From Pseudomonas guariconensis (GTDB lineage: Bacteria; Pseudomonadota; Gammaproteobacteria; Pseudomonadales; Pseudomonadaceae): a stretch of 64,000 nucleotides of DNA. A model generated the notes under the pieces. It had not been told where the DNA came from. It saw only the letters and a program-made list of their open reading frames with translations, and made no database searches. The stretch lies in the NCBI RefSeq assembly GCF_015680235.1, contig NZ_JADLJL010000026.1:1-64000 (forward strand), read 5' to 3'. The position numbers and the translations under genes are program-made. Below are positions 52,529 through 60,217 of this stretch, one piece after another (within the stretch, counting starts at the first letter, position 1; every line of letters begins with the position of its first letter).

Positions 52529-53469
52529 TGCGTACTCCCAGGTCGCTGGGCGTTGAGGTACTCGCGCAGCTGTTCGATCATTTCGCTCTGGGTACTCAGG
52601 GGCATCATCAGCACCCGCAGCTTTTGCGCCAGCAGCTCCCAACGCTCGATGCGCGCCTCGGCTTGCTGGCGGTAGGCCTGGCGCAGGTTGGCGTCGAGGG
52701 TGTCGAGTTCCAGCTGGGCGCCACGTTGGGCGAAGCGCAGCAGGCCGGCGGCTGGCAGGGCGTGGTCCAGAGGGTCCGACACCGGCATCAACAGCACGTC
52801 GCAGTGGCGTGAGAGCATGCTCAGGTGCTGCTCAACGCCGGGGCTCAGGGCGCGCTCGTCGCAGATGATGATGGCCAGGCTGCCGGGGCGCAGCACCTCG
52901 CGGGCGCGGCGCAGGGCCAGAGCCAAGCTGTCGGCCTGGGGCAGGGCCTCGGTGTGCAGCGCCTGGTTGACCTTGGCCAGGCGGTTGAGCAGTTGCAGTA
53001 GGCTCTGCTTGCTGCGTCGTGGCTTGATCTCGTGGTGTTCGTTGTCGCCGAACACCAGGCCGCCGATGCGGTCGTTATGCCCCAGCGCAGCCCAGCCGAA
53101 CAAGGCCGCGGCCTGGGCGGCCAGCACCGACTTGAACATCAGCCCCGAACCGAAGAACAGGCGCTGGCTCTGCTCGACCAGGATGAAGATCGGCCGCTCG
53201 CGCTCTTCATGGAACAGCTTGGTATGAGGCTCCTGGGTGCGCGCGGTCACCCGCCAGTCGATGTTGCGCACATCGTCACCGGCCTGGTAGACGCGTACCT
53301 GGTCGAAGTCCACGCCGCGCCCGCGCAGTTTGGAATGGTGCAGGCCGACCAGCGGGCTGCGCTGGCCGGGCCGGGAGAACAGCTGGATCTCGCGCACGCG
53401 GTGGCGCATGTCGATCAGCTCGGCCAGGCCAATGCGGATGCCGGGTTCGGCCAGGTACGCGGTGGGCAT
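52525..53469 (-). CDS. DUF58 protein of the MoxR-Bat operon
   Basis: A 314-residue cytoplasmic protein. The DUF58 core LRGRGVDFDQVRVYQAGDDVRNIDWRVTAR is at about 48-77, followed by a degenerate vWA-like domain (FILVEQSQRLFFGSG, where the MIDAS Asp/Ser set is altered). DUF58 proteins pair with MoxR ATPases, which may remodel them. Start ATG 53469, four bases after the moxR stop. Confidence 0.9.
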   Translation of the reverse strand: MPTAYLAEPGIRIGLAELIDMRHRVREIQLFSRPGQRSPLVGLHHSKLRGRGVDFDQVRVYQAGDDVRNIDWRVTARTQEPHTKLFHEERERPIFILVEQSQRLFFGSGLMFKSVLAAQAAALFGWAALGHNDRIGGLVFGDNEHHEIKPRRSKQSLLQLLNRLAKVNQALHTEALPQADSLALALRRAREVLRPGSLAIIICDERALSPGVEQHLSMLSRHCDVLLMPVSDPLDHALPAAGLLRFAQRGAQLELDTLDANLRQAYRQQAEARIERWELLAQKLRVLMMPLSTQSEMIEQLREYLNAQRPGSTQ

Positions 53470-53473
53470 GAGT

Positions 53474-54433
53474 TCAGGCGACGGCGACGACGTCGAGGAT
53501 GCGCTGGACCACCCGGTCCTGGTCGATCCCCGCCGCTTCCGCCTCGAAGGACAGGATGACGCGGTGGCGTAGTACGTCGAACAGCACCGCCTGGATATCT
53601 TCAGGGCTGACGAAGTCGCGCCCCGCCAGCCAGGCATGGGCCCGCGCGCAGCGGTCCAGGGCGATCGAGCCACGGGGGCTGGCGCCGTAGGCGATCCAGT
53701 CGGCCAGCTCGGCATCGAACTTGGCCGGGGTACGGGTGGCCATGACCAACTGCACCAGGTATTCCTCCACGGCATCGGCCATGTACAGGCCGAGGATTTC
53801 CTTGCGCGCGGCGAAGATCGCCTGTTGGCTGACCCGCCGTTCCGGCTTGACCTCACCGCCCAGAGCTTCGCCGCGGGCCTGCTGGAGGATGCGGCGTTCC
53901 ACCGCGGCATCCGGGAAGCCGATCTTCACGTGCATGAGGAAGCGGTCGAGCTGGGCTTCGGGCAACGGGTAGGTGCCTTCCTGCTCGATCGGGTTCTGGG
54001 TGGCCATGACCAGGAACAGCGGCGACAGCTCGTAGGTGCTGCGCCCGACGCTGACCTGGCGCTCGGCCATGGCTTCGAGCAGCGCCGATTGGACCTTGGC
54101 CGGCGCGCGGTTGATTTCGTCGGCCAGCACCAGGTTGTGGAAGATCGGCCCTTGCTGGAACACGAAGCTGCCGGTTTCCGGGCGATAGATCTCGGTGCCG
54201 GTAATGTCGGCCGGGAGCAGGTCGGGGGTGAACTGGATGCGGTGGAACTGCGCCTCGATCCCCTCGGCCAATTCCTTGATGGCCTTGGTCTTGGCCAGGC
54301 CAGGCGCGCCTTCGACCAGCATGTGGCCGTCGGCCAGCAATACGATCAGCAGGCGTTCGACCAGCTTCTCCTGGCCAAGGATCTGGGAGGAAAGAAAGGT
54401 GCGCAGCGCGATCAGCGCCTCACGGTGTTCCAT
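53474..54433 (-). CDS. MoxR family AAA+ ATPase
   Basis: A 319-residue chaperone-like AAA+ protein, first gene of the moxR-DUF58-DUF4381-batA-batB-batD operon. The Walker A variant GAPGLAKTKA is at about 39-48 and Walker B LVLADEINRAP at about 103-113. ATQNPIEQEGTYPLPEAQLDRF is the MoxR signature with sensor 1. It uses ATP to mature or assemble the vWA partners encoded behind it (family knowledge). Its 5' side faces the DUF2235 gene with 218 bases between. Confidence 0.93.
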   Translation of the reverse strand: MEHREALIALRTFLSSQILGQEKLVERLLIVLLADGHMLVEGAPGLAKTKAIKELAEGIEAQFHRIQFTPDLLPADITGTEIYRPETGSFVFQQGPIFHNLVLADEINRAPAKVQSALLEAMAERQVSVGRSTYELSPLFLVMATQNPIEQEGTYPLPEAQLDRFLMHVKIGFPDAAVERRILQQARGEALGGEVKPERRVSQQAIFAARKEILGLYMADAVEEYLVQLVMATRTPAKFDAELADWIAYGASPRGSIALDRCARAHAWLAGRDFVSPEDIQAVLFDVLRHRVILSFEAEAAGIDQDRVVQRILDVVAVA

Positions 54434-54651
54434 CGTCGACGGTTCCTGGAAATGGGCCGGCGATGCGTGTACCGCAGCGTCCGGGCAAGGGCTGATACTT
54501 TAATCCATCCGGGCCCATGCCGACCAATGGCGGCGTGGAAATTTCTCGGGCAGGCACAGTGCTATCGGTCTGTCTAGCCGTTGAATCTGCCGATTTTCAA
54601 TGCCCTCGGTTTGCACCCTTATGTTCATTTTCGAGCACTGGGAGGGCACCG

Positions 54652-55974
54652 ATGGACCTACGACAGCCGAGTGGCGCGATCACCTTGCGGATCGGCGTTT
54701 TCTTCGACGGCACCGGCAATAACCACGGCAATAGCGTTGTGCCCGGTGGGGCGGTAGACGCTGGCCTGGGCAGCTACGGTAATGCGCCCAGCAATGTGGC
54801 ATTGCTCCATGGCTTGTACCGGGAGGGCAGCGGTGAACCGGCCCGGGTGTACTTCAAGTGCTACGTCGAGGGGATCGGCACCTGGGCAGGCCAGGACGAT
54901 TCGGCTTTTGCCCAGGCGACTGGACGGGGAAGCAGCGGTGTCCTGGCCCGCGTCGCGCAGGCCGTCCAGATGATCGCTGGGCAGATGGGCGCCTGGCTGG
55001 TCGGCCACCCGCAAGCGCAGGTCGCAGCGCTGGAGTTCGACCTGTTCGGCTTCAGCCGCGGCGCGGCAGCGGCCAGGCACCTGGCCAACGACCTGGGCAA
55101 GGGCGGCGATAGCCTACTGGCGCGGACCGGCGTGCTGGGCGAGGGGTTCGACTGGCGTGCTGGGCTGGTCATCAATTTCATCGGCCTGTTCGACACCGTG
55201 GCGGCGATCGTCGAGCCGCTCAAAGGCAATTTCAGCCCAGCCAACGACCGCTATGCCGGGCTGCAGCTGGGCTTGGCCGAAGGTGTGGCGCGCCAGGTGG
55301 TGCAATTGGTGGCGGCTGACGAGCAGCGGCACAACTTCCCGCTGGTGCGCAGCGACAACGATATCATCGTGCCCGGCGCCCATTCGGATGTCGGCGGGGG
55401 GTACCTGGAGTGCATGACCGAGCAGGTGCTGCTCAGCAAGCCACGCTCGAACTTGGTGCCGTCGCGTACGCCTGTGGAGCAGACCCAGGCCTATACCCTG
55501 ACGGCCGGGCGGCTGGCCACGGACCCCGCTCATACGTCAGCGGCTAGGCCGCACGTCTTGACCTGGGAGGCGCCGGTCGAGCGAAGCGACCCACGGGATG
55601 AGCCGTACAAGCGGGTGTACGCGGCGATATACCGCGAGCGGGAGGTACGGGGACACCTGTCGCGGGTCTACCTTCGCATCATGCGTGAACTGGCGGTGCG
55701 GGCGCGGGTGCCGTTTGCCGAACTAGATGAGCGTGCGGCGGCCTTCTGGTTGCCGCAGGAGTTACAGGACATCAGCGACAAGCTGCATGACTTCGCCCTG
55801 GGGCGCAGCGAAGAACCGGGGCTGACCAGGGAACAAAGGCAGTTGCTGGAGGCGCGCTATATCCATGCTTCGGCGCATTGGAATGCGCTCAAGGGGCTGC
55901 GAAACAGCGAATTGGATGTGTTGTACATCGACCGGCCGGCGGAGGGCGGGCGGGTGATGCATGGCAATCGGTGA
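54652..55974 (+). CDS. DUF2235 (Tle1-type) alpha/beta-hydrolase, candidate phospholipase effector
   Basis: A 440-residue protein. The triad expected for Tle1 lipases is visible: S135 in LFGFSRGAAAARH (GxSxG), D181 in NFIGLFDTVAA and H244 in VPGAHSDVGGGY. The start region LRIGVFFDGTGNN is the DUF2235 hallmark. Tle1 enzymes are antibacterial phospholipase A effectors of type VI secretion. No VgrG, PAAR, Tle immunity lipoprotein or Hcp gene lies beside it, so it is an orphan or a housekeeping relative. ATG 54652 follows GGGAGGG, and an in-frame upstream extension is not protein-like. No signal peptide. Confidence 0.82.
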   Translation: MDLRQPSGAITLRIGVFFDGTGNNHGNSVVPGGAVDAGLGSYGNAPSNVALLHGLYREGSGEPARVYFKCYVEGIGTWAGQDDSAFAQATGRGSSGVLARVAQAVQMIAGQMGAWLVGHPQAQVAALEFDLFGFSRGAAAARHLANDLGKGGDSLLARTGVLGEGFDWRAGLVINFIGLFDTVAAIVEPLKGNFSPANDRYAGLQLGLAEGVARQVVQLVAADEQRHNFPLVRSDNDIIVPGAHSDVGGGYLECMTEQVLLSKPRSNLVPSRTPVEQTQAYTLTAGRLATDPAHTSAARPHVLTWEAPVERSDPRDEPYKRVYAAIYREREVRGHLSRVYLRIMRELAVRARVPFAELDERAAAFWLPQELQDISDKLHDFALGRSEEPGLTREQRQLLEARYIHASAHWNALKGLRNSELDVLYIDRPAEGGRVMHGNR

Positions 55975-55986
55975 TTTACCTGAGCC

Positions 55987-56056
55987 GTCCCAATCGCAGG
56001 ACAAGCCCGCTCCTACAGGGGGACCATTGTAGGAGCGGCCTTGTGCCGCGAAGGGG
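55987..56056. repeat. Mixed inverted REP pair (two subtypes)
   Basis: The left element carries AATCGCAGGACAAGCCCGCT (GGACAAGCCCGC subtype) and the right one TGTAGGAGCGGCCTTGTGCC (TTGTGCCGCGAA subtype, about 56028-56057). They face each other between two converging genes. Confidence 0.7.
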
Positions 56057-56069
56057 CGCGCCGCGCTGG

Positions 56070-57398
56070 TCAGTTCTTCGAGGACGAATGCTTGCGCCCT
56101 TGGTCCAGCAGCGCAAAGACCACCACCAGCACCCCGGAAACCGCCAGGATCAGCGCCACGCCATCGGTGGAGTGGGTCGCCGAGCCGGCCACCAGCGCCA
56201 GGCCGCCCAGCGGGGCCAGGCCGCCGGCCACGGCCGTGCCGATCTCGCGACCGGTACCGAAGCCCGATGAGCGGGTCTGGGTCGGGAACTGGCGGCTGAG
56301 GAACGACCCCTGGGGCGCGAACATCATCGGGGCGAGCAGGCCGGTGCCGATGGCGATGGCGATGTAGATCAGCGTCGGCTCACCGGTTTCCAGCAATTTC
56401 AGGAACGGGAAGGCGAACAGCGCCGACAGCAGGCCGCCGAGCATCAGCACGTGCTTGCTGCTCCAGCGGTCGCACAGCCAGCCGAAGAACGGCACGGCGA
56501 AGATCGCCACCAGGCTGGCCAGGGTCACCGACAGCGAGGTGACATGGGCTTCGACGCCCTTGAACTGGGTCAGGTAGGCCAGGGAGAAGGTCTTGAAGAT
56601 GTAGCTCAGGGCGTTGTAGCCGACAGCCACGAAGAACACCACCGCCAGGCCCTTGAGGTCGTTCTTGAACAGCAGTTTGAGCGGCGAGACCTGTGGCTTG
56701 TCCTTGGCCTGGTCGAGTTCCTTGAAGTCCGGGGTCTCGGGGATACTCTTGCGTACCCACAGGCCGATGCCGACCAGGGCGATGCTGGCGATGAACGGGA
56801 TGCGCCAGCCGCCGGCCAAGAGGAATTCGTTACCGTTCATGGTCAGCAGGTACACCGTCAGCGACGACAGCAGCAGACCCAGGTTCAGCCCCAGCGCCGG
56901 CCAGGCACCCTGGCTGCCGCGCTTGCCTTCGCTGGCGTGCTCGTAGGAGGTGACCGCCGCGCCCGACAGTTCGGCGCCGGCGCCCAGGCCCTGGATGATA
57001 CGGATCACCACCAAGATGATCGGTGCCCAGATGCCGATGCTGGCGTAGCTGGGGATCAGGCCGATCAACGCGGTGCACACGCCCATCATGCAGAAGGTGA
57101 TCACCAGCACCTGCTTGCGGCCGAAGCGGTCGCCCAGGTAGCCGAACAGCACGCCGCCGAAGGGGCGGGCGATGAAGCCGATGGCGAAGGTGGAGAAGGC
57201 CAGCAGCGAGGCCACCGCCGGGTTGCTGGCGTCGAAGAAGATCTTCGAGAAGACGATCGCCGCCATGGTGGCGTACAGGTAGAAGTCATACCACTCCAGC
57301 ATCGAGCCGAAGATGGTCGCCGCGGCCACCTTGCGCAGGCGCTTGCGTTGCTGTTCCGGGGTTTCGGGCGCGGCCGGGGCCGCCTCATATACCGACAT
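56070..57398 (-). CDS. MFS transporter of the metabolite:H+ symporter (MHS) type
   Basis: A 442-residue transporter with 12 predicted helices. The start KVAAATIFGSMLEWYDFYLYATMAAIVFSKIFFDAS, followed by RPFGGVLFGYLGDRFGRKQVL (motif A), is the hallmark of the ShiA/KgtP/ProP group that imports dicarboxylates, shikimate or betaines with protons. It lies 42 bases after lhgO on the same strand, so an L-2-hydroxyglutarate or related dicarboxylate is the likeliest cargo (inference). The 3' end faces the DUF2235 gene across a REP pair. Confidence 0.87.
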   Translation of the reverse strand: MSVYEAAPAAPETPEQQRKRLRKVAAATIFGSMLEWYDFYLYATMAAIVFSKIFFDASNPAVASLLAFSTFAIGFIARPFGGVLFGYLGDRFGRKQVLVITFCMMGVCTALIGLIPSYASIGIWAPIILVVIRIIQGLGAGAELSGAAVTSYEHASEGKRGSQGAWPALGLNLGLLLSSLTVYLLTMNGNEFLLAGGWRIPFIASIALVGIGLWVRKSIPETPDFKELDQAKDKPQVSPLKLLFKNDLKGLAVVFFVAVGYNALSYIFKTFSLAYLTQFKGVEAHVTSLSVTLASLVAIFAVPFFGWLCDRWSSKHVLMLGGLLSALFAFPFLKLLETGEPTLIYIAIAIGTGLLAPMMFAPQGSFLSRQFPTQTRSSGFGTGREIGTAVAGGLAPLGGLALVAGSATHSTDGVALILAVSGVLVVVFALLDQGRKHSSSKN

Positions 57399-57440
57399 CT
57401 GAGGTTCCTTATTGTCTTTGTAGTTGGGTGTGCAGCAGGT

Positions 57441-58634
57441 TCAGCGGGCCTTGAGGATCCTTTCGGCGATCATCTGGCCGATGGGGATGGCCGAGGTCGC
57501 GGCCGGTGACGGGGCATTGCAGACGTGCACCATGCGCGGCGTCTCGGCGAACAGGAAGTCGTGCACCAGGGTGCCGTCGCGCATCACCGCCTGGGCGCGG
57601 ATGCCGGCCTCGTAGGGCAGCAGGTCCTGCACCTGCAGCTGTGGGCAGTACTTGCGGCACTGCTCCAGGTAGCCACGCTTGAACAGTGAGTTCTTCATCT
57701 CGGTGGTACCGGACCCGAGGTTGTTCCAGAGGGTCTTCCAGAAGCCGGGGAAGCGCGCATATTCGGCAACATCCCGCCAGTTCACCGAGAACTTGCGATA
57801 GTTTTCCCGGCCCAGGCCGAGCACGGCATTGGGGCCGACGGTGACACTGCCGTCGATCATTCGCGTCAGGTGCACGCCAAGGAACGGCAGGTCTGGATCG
57901 GGGATCGGGTAGATCAGGTGGTTGACGATCTGGTTCTTGCTCGGTGGCAGGCGGTAGTACTCGCCGCGGAAGGGGATGATCTGATGGTCGATCTTCACCC
58001 CGGCCAGGCGTGCCAGGCGGTCGGACTGCAGGCCTGCGCAGGCGACCAGCTGACGGGCGCGCCAAGTCTGGTCGTCGCTGCGGACCTCGACATGGTCGCC
58101 ATGCTCCTGGATCGCCCGTACCGTGGTGGCCATGCGCACTTCGCCGCCGGCCTTCTGAATGACACGGGCCATGGCGTCGCACACCTGTTTGTAGTCGACG
58201 ATGCCGGTAGCATCGAGGAACAGCGCCCCCTTGCCGACGATATTGGGTTCGCGGCGCTTGAGCTCGGTGGCGTCCAGGCGCTCGACCTTCAACCCGTTCT
58301 GCCGGGAACGTTCATGCAGTGCCTGCATGCGTTGCATTTCCAGGTCGTTGGAAGCGACCAGCAGCTTGCCGCACACCTCGAAGGCGATACCGTGCTCGGT
58401 GCAGAAGTCTTTCGTGGCCTGGGCGCCGCGCTTGCACAGGTCGGCCTTGAGGCTGCCGGGAGCGTAGTAGATCCCCGCATGGATCACGCCGCTGTTGTGG
58501 CCGGTCTGGTGGCGGCCGAGGCGGGTTTCCTTTTCGAGGATCAGCAAGGACGCGCCGGGGCGTTGCTCGAGCAGCGCCATGGCGGTGGCGAGGCCGACGA
58601 TGCCGCCGCCGATGATGCAATAGTCGTAGGTCAT
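57441..58634 (-). CDS. lhgO: L-2-hydroxyglutarate oxidase LhgO
   Basis: A 397-residue FAD enzyme that oxidises L-2-hydroxyglutarate to 2-oxoglutarate and passes electrons to the quinone pool. The FAD-binding YDYCIIGGGIVGLATAMAL (3-21), GRHQTGHNSGVIHAGIYY and the late VHVCNAPSPAATSAIPIGQMI are typical of LhgO (former YgaF). Here it is not beside csiD or gabDTP but upstream of an MHS transporter and close to a FadR-type regulator. A palindromic operator candidate at 58679 lies 45 bases before the ATG. Confidence 0.92.
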   Translation of the reverse strand: MTYDYCIIGGGIVGLATAMALLEQRPGASLLILEKETRLGRHQTGHNSGVIHAGIYYAPGSLKADLCKRGAQATKDFCTEHGIAFEVCGKLLVASNDLEMQRMQALHERSRQNGLKVERLDATELKRREPNIVGKGALFLDATGIVDYKQVCDAMARVIQKAGGEVRMATTVRAIQEHGDHVEVRSDDQTWRARQLVACAGLQSDRLARLAGVKIDHQIIPFRGEYYRLPPSKNQIVNHLIYPIPDPDLPFLGVHLTRMIDGSVTVGPNAVLGLGRENYRKFSVNWRDVAEYARFPGFWKTLWNNLGSGTTEMKNSLFKRGYLEQCRKYCPQLQVQDLLPYEAGIRAQAVMRDGTLVHDFLFAETPRMVHVCNAPSPAATSAIPIGQMIAERILKAR

Positions 58635-58678
58635 GCAGGGGTACCTTGGATTTCTTGTCAGTGGATCTGCTTATCAGG

Positions 58679-58689
58679 TTGTCAGACTA
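58679..58689. promoter_or_regulatory. Candidate FadR-type operator in front of lhgO
   Basis: TTGTCAGACTA within ATCAGGTTGTCAGACTA. It matches the site at 59473 over 16 of 17 positions. A further half-site TTGTCA is at 58655. The location 45 bases before lhgO suits repression by the neighbouring regulator. Confidence 0.6.
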
Positions 58690-58737
58690 AGTAGGGCGTG
58701 TGAGAGGCTCGCCAGGCCAATGTGCGTGGCTCCAGTG

Positions 58738-59448
58738 TCAGTCGAGTTCGGGCAGATCGATGTTCAGTCGGCGCGCCGAGGCTCGCAGGTGCGCCTCGGC
58801 GCAGGCCGCAGCCGCCAGGCGATCACCGTCTGCGATCGCCTGGTACAGCGCCTGGTGTTCGCGGTTGGCATCGGCCGAGCCGCCCACCGAAGGGGTGGCG
58901 GAGTTTTCCCAGGCGCTGCGCCGTGCGGCGGCCAGCTGGCCGCCGAGGAAATCGTGGAAGGCAACGAAGTAGTCGTTCTTGCTGGCTTCGGCGATGGCCC
59001 GGTGGAAGGCCACATCGGCGGCGGAGGCGCTGGCCAGGTCGCTGCGCTTGTCGAGCATCGCCTGCAGGGCCTGGCCCATGCGCGCCAGGTCCGCGTCGTC
59101 GCGGCGACGGGCGGCGATGGCCGCCGCCTGAGTCTCGATCCACAGGCGCATTTCGAACATCTGCACCAGGTCCGGCTTGCGCCCGTTGCTGCCGGGGAAG
59201 CGGAACACGGTGCCGCTGGGGGTTTGCGAAATGTAGGAGCCGAGCCCGCGCCGGGCGATGAGCACGCCATCGGCCTTGAGTTGCGCCACCGCCTCGCGCA
59301 CGACCGAGCGGCTGACGTTCAGCTGTTCGGCCAGTTGCTGTTCGGTGGGCAGGCGCGATTCGGCGGCCAGGCGGCCGGAATCGATCTCTGCGCGGATGGC
59401 GCTGACGACCCGTTCGACCAGGGTGTCGGGGCGCTGGAGCTCTAGCAT
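58738..59448 (-). CDS. FadR-subfamily GntR regulator (FCD domain)
   Basis: A 236-residue regulator. The N-terminal winged helix-turn-helix is RLPTEQQLAEQLNVSRSVVREAVAQLKADGVLIARRGLGSYIS (about 34-76). The helical FCD ligand domain (about 95-225) contains FEMRLWIETQAAAIAARR and FHRAIAEASKN, with His and Asp residues expected for a metal-carboxylate site, as in LldR-like proteins. Ligand guess: 2-hydroxyglutarate or a related acid (inference from lhgO). A perfect palindrome TTGTCAGACAA lies 25 bases before its own start, suggesting autoregulation. Confidence 0.88.
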   Translation of the reverse strand: MLELQRPDTLVERVVSAIRAEIDSGRLAAESRLPTEQQLAEQLNVSRSVVREAVAQLKADGVLIARRGLGSYISQTPSGTVFRFPGSNGRKPDLVQMFEMRLWIETQAAAIAARRRDDADLARMGQALQAMLDKRSDLASASAADVAFHRAIAEASKNDYFVAFHDFLGGQLAAARRSAWENSATPSVGGSADANREHQALYQAIADGDRLAAAACAEAHLRASARRLNIDLPELD

Positions 59449-59472
59449 TGGAATGATTGCCTATTGATCAGG

Positions 59473-59483
59473 TTGTCAGACAA
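59473..59483. promoter_or_regulatory. Candidate FadR-type operator in front of the regulator gene
   Basis: TTGTCAGACAA, a perfect dyad around a central A, embedded in ATCAGGTTGTCAGACAA. Its twin lies in front of lhgO at 58679. Confidence 0.65.
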
Positions 59484-59527
59484 TGCCTGTGTTGGGGTTA
59501 GGCTGTCAATGTCGCAGCGGGGCGGCT

Positions 59528-59824
59528 TCAGCGTTCGGAGACGAAAGTACCGGTGCCATCGAGGATGTTGCGCAAGGTCAGTTCGACCTCCTCGAGGTCG
59601 GTACCTGCAGAGGTCAGCACGATCTCCAGCTGTTCGGAGCCCTTGAGTGCATCCCGATCGCCGGCCGCCACTTCGATCAGCAGGCGCGTGGCGCTGAGCG
59701 TTACCTTCAAGCCGTCGAGCGTCGAGGGCTCGTCGTCCAGGGTCAGGTCCACGGTGTCTTCGTCCGGGTAACGGGTGAGCAGGAACATCTGGCCCTTGTC
59801 GCTGTGGCAGCACAGGGTCGCCAT
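59528..59824 (-). CDS. Hypothetical small acidic protein
   Basis: A 98-residue soluble protein starting MATLCCHSDKGQMFLLTRYPDED, with alternating hydrophobic strands (VDLTLDDEPSTLDGLKVTLSATRLLIEV) suggesting a small beta-rich fold. ATG 59824 has GAGGA seven to eight bases upstream. An alternative in-frame ATG at 59881 would prefix MQLKTALLFATPCDEEEDN. It lies between the regulator and the glutamate dehydrogenase gene, on the opposite strand to the latter. I recognise no family. Confidence 0.7.
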   Translation of the reverse strand: MATLCCHSDKGQMFLLTRYPDEDTVDLTLDDEPSTLDGLKVTLSATRLLIEVAAGDRDALKGSEQLEIVLTSAGTDLEEVELTLRNILDGTGTFVSER

Positions 59825-60217
59825 GTTGTCTTCCTCTTCGTCGCAGGGCGTGGCGAACAGCAGGGCGGTTTTCAATTGCATGGCAGGCTCGGGTCGAGGG
59901 TATGAAAGGGGAATTCTGACAGCCTTGCCCGCGTACATAAACGTAAAGTTACCGCCCCTTGACCGAAATTGTCGCAGCGCTGCAAGCCCTGGTGACCACA
60001 CAGTCGTTAAGCTGCCCAGTCGATGGACACCCGTAAAGGCACAGCCCGAGGCGGCAGTCGTCTTTGCAGGTGCTCATCCCTGAACGGATGGACGCGAAAT
60101 GGCGTCCGACGCCTGGTTTTCACCGTCCAGTCGCCACGGGTTGGCTATCGTTGATTCGTGTACGGCGGACGCACGCGACGCTTCACCAAATAACAAAGCC
60201 CAAGCGGAGTACCACAG
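59825..60217. other. Divergent intergenic region upstream of the glutamate dehydrogenase gene
   Basis: 393 bases without a convincing gene. It contains a small inverted repeat GGACGC-GAAATG-GCGTCC (60090-60107) with no T-run directly after it. I see no clear promoter boxes, although the gdhB promoter should be here. Confidence 0.5.

Noticed and set aside
55987..56056. Possible CRISPR-like repeat unit
   Set aside because: Only a facing pair of palindromic REPs. No regular direct repeats with unique spacers and no cas genes anywhere in the window.
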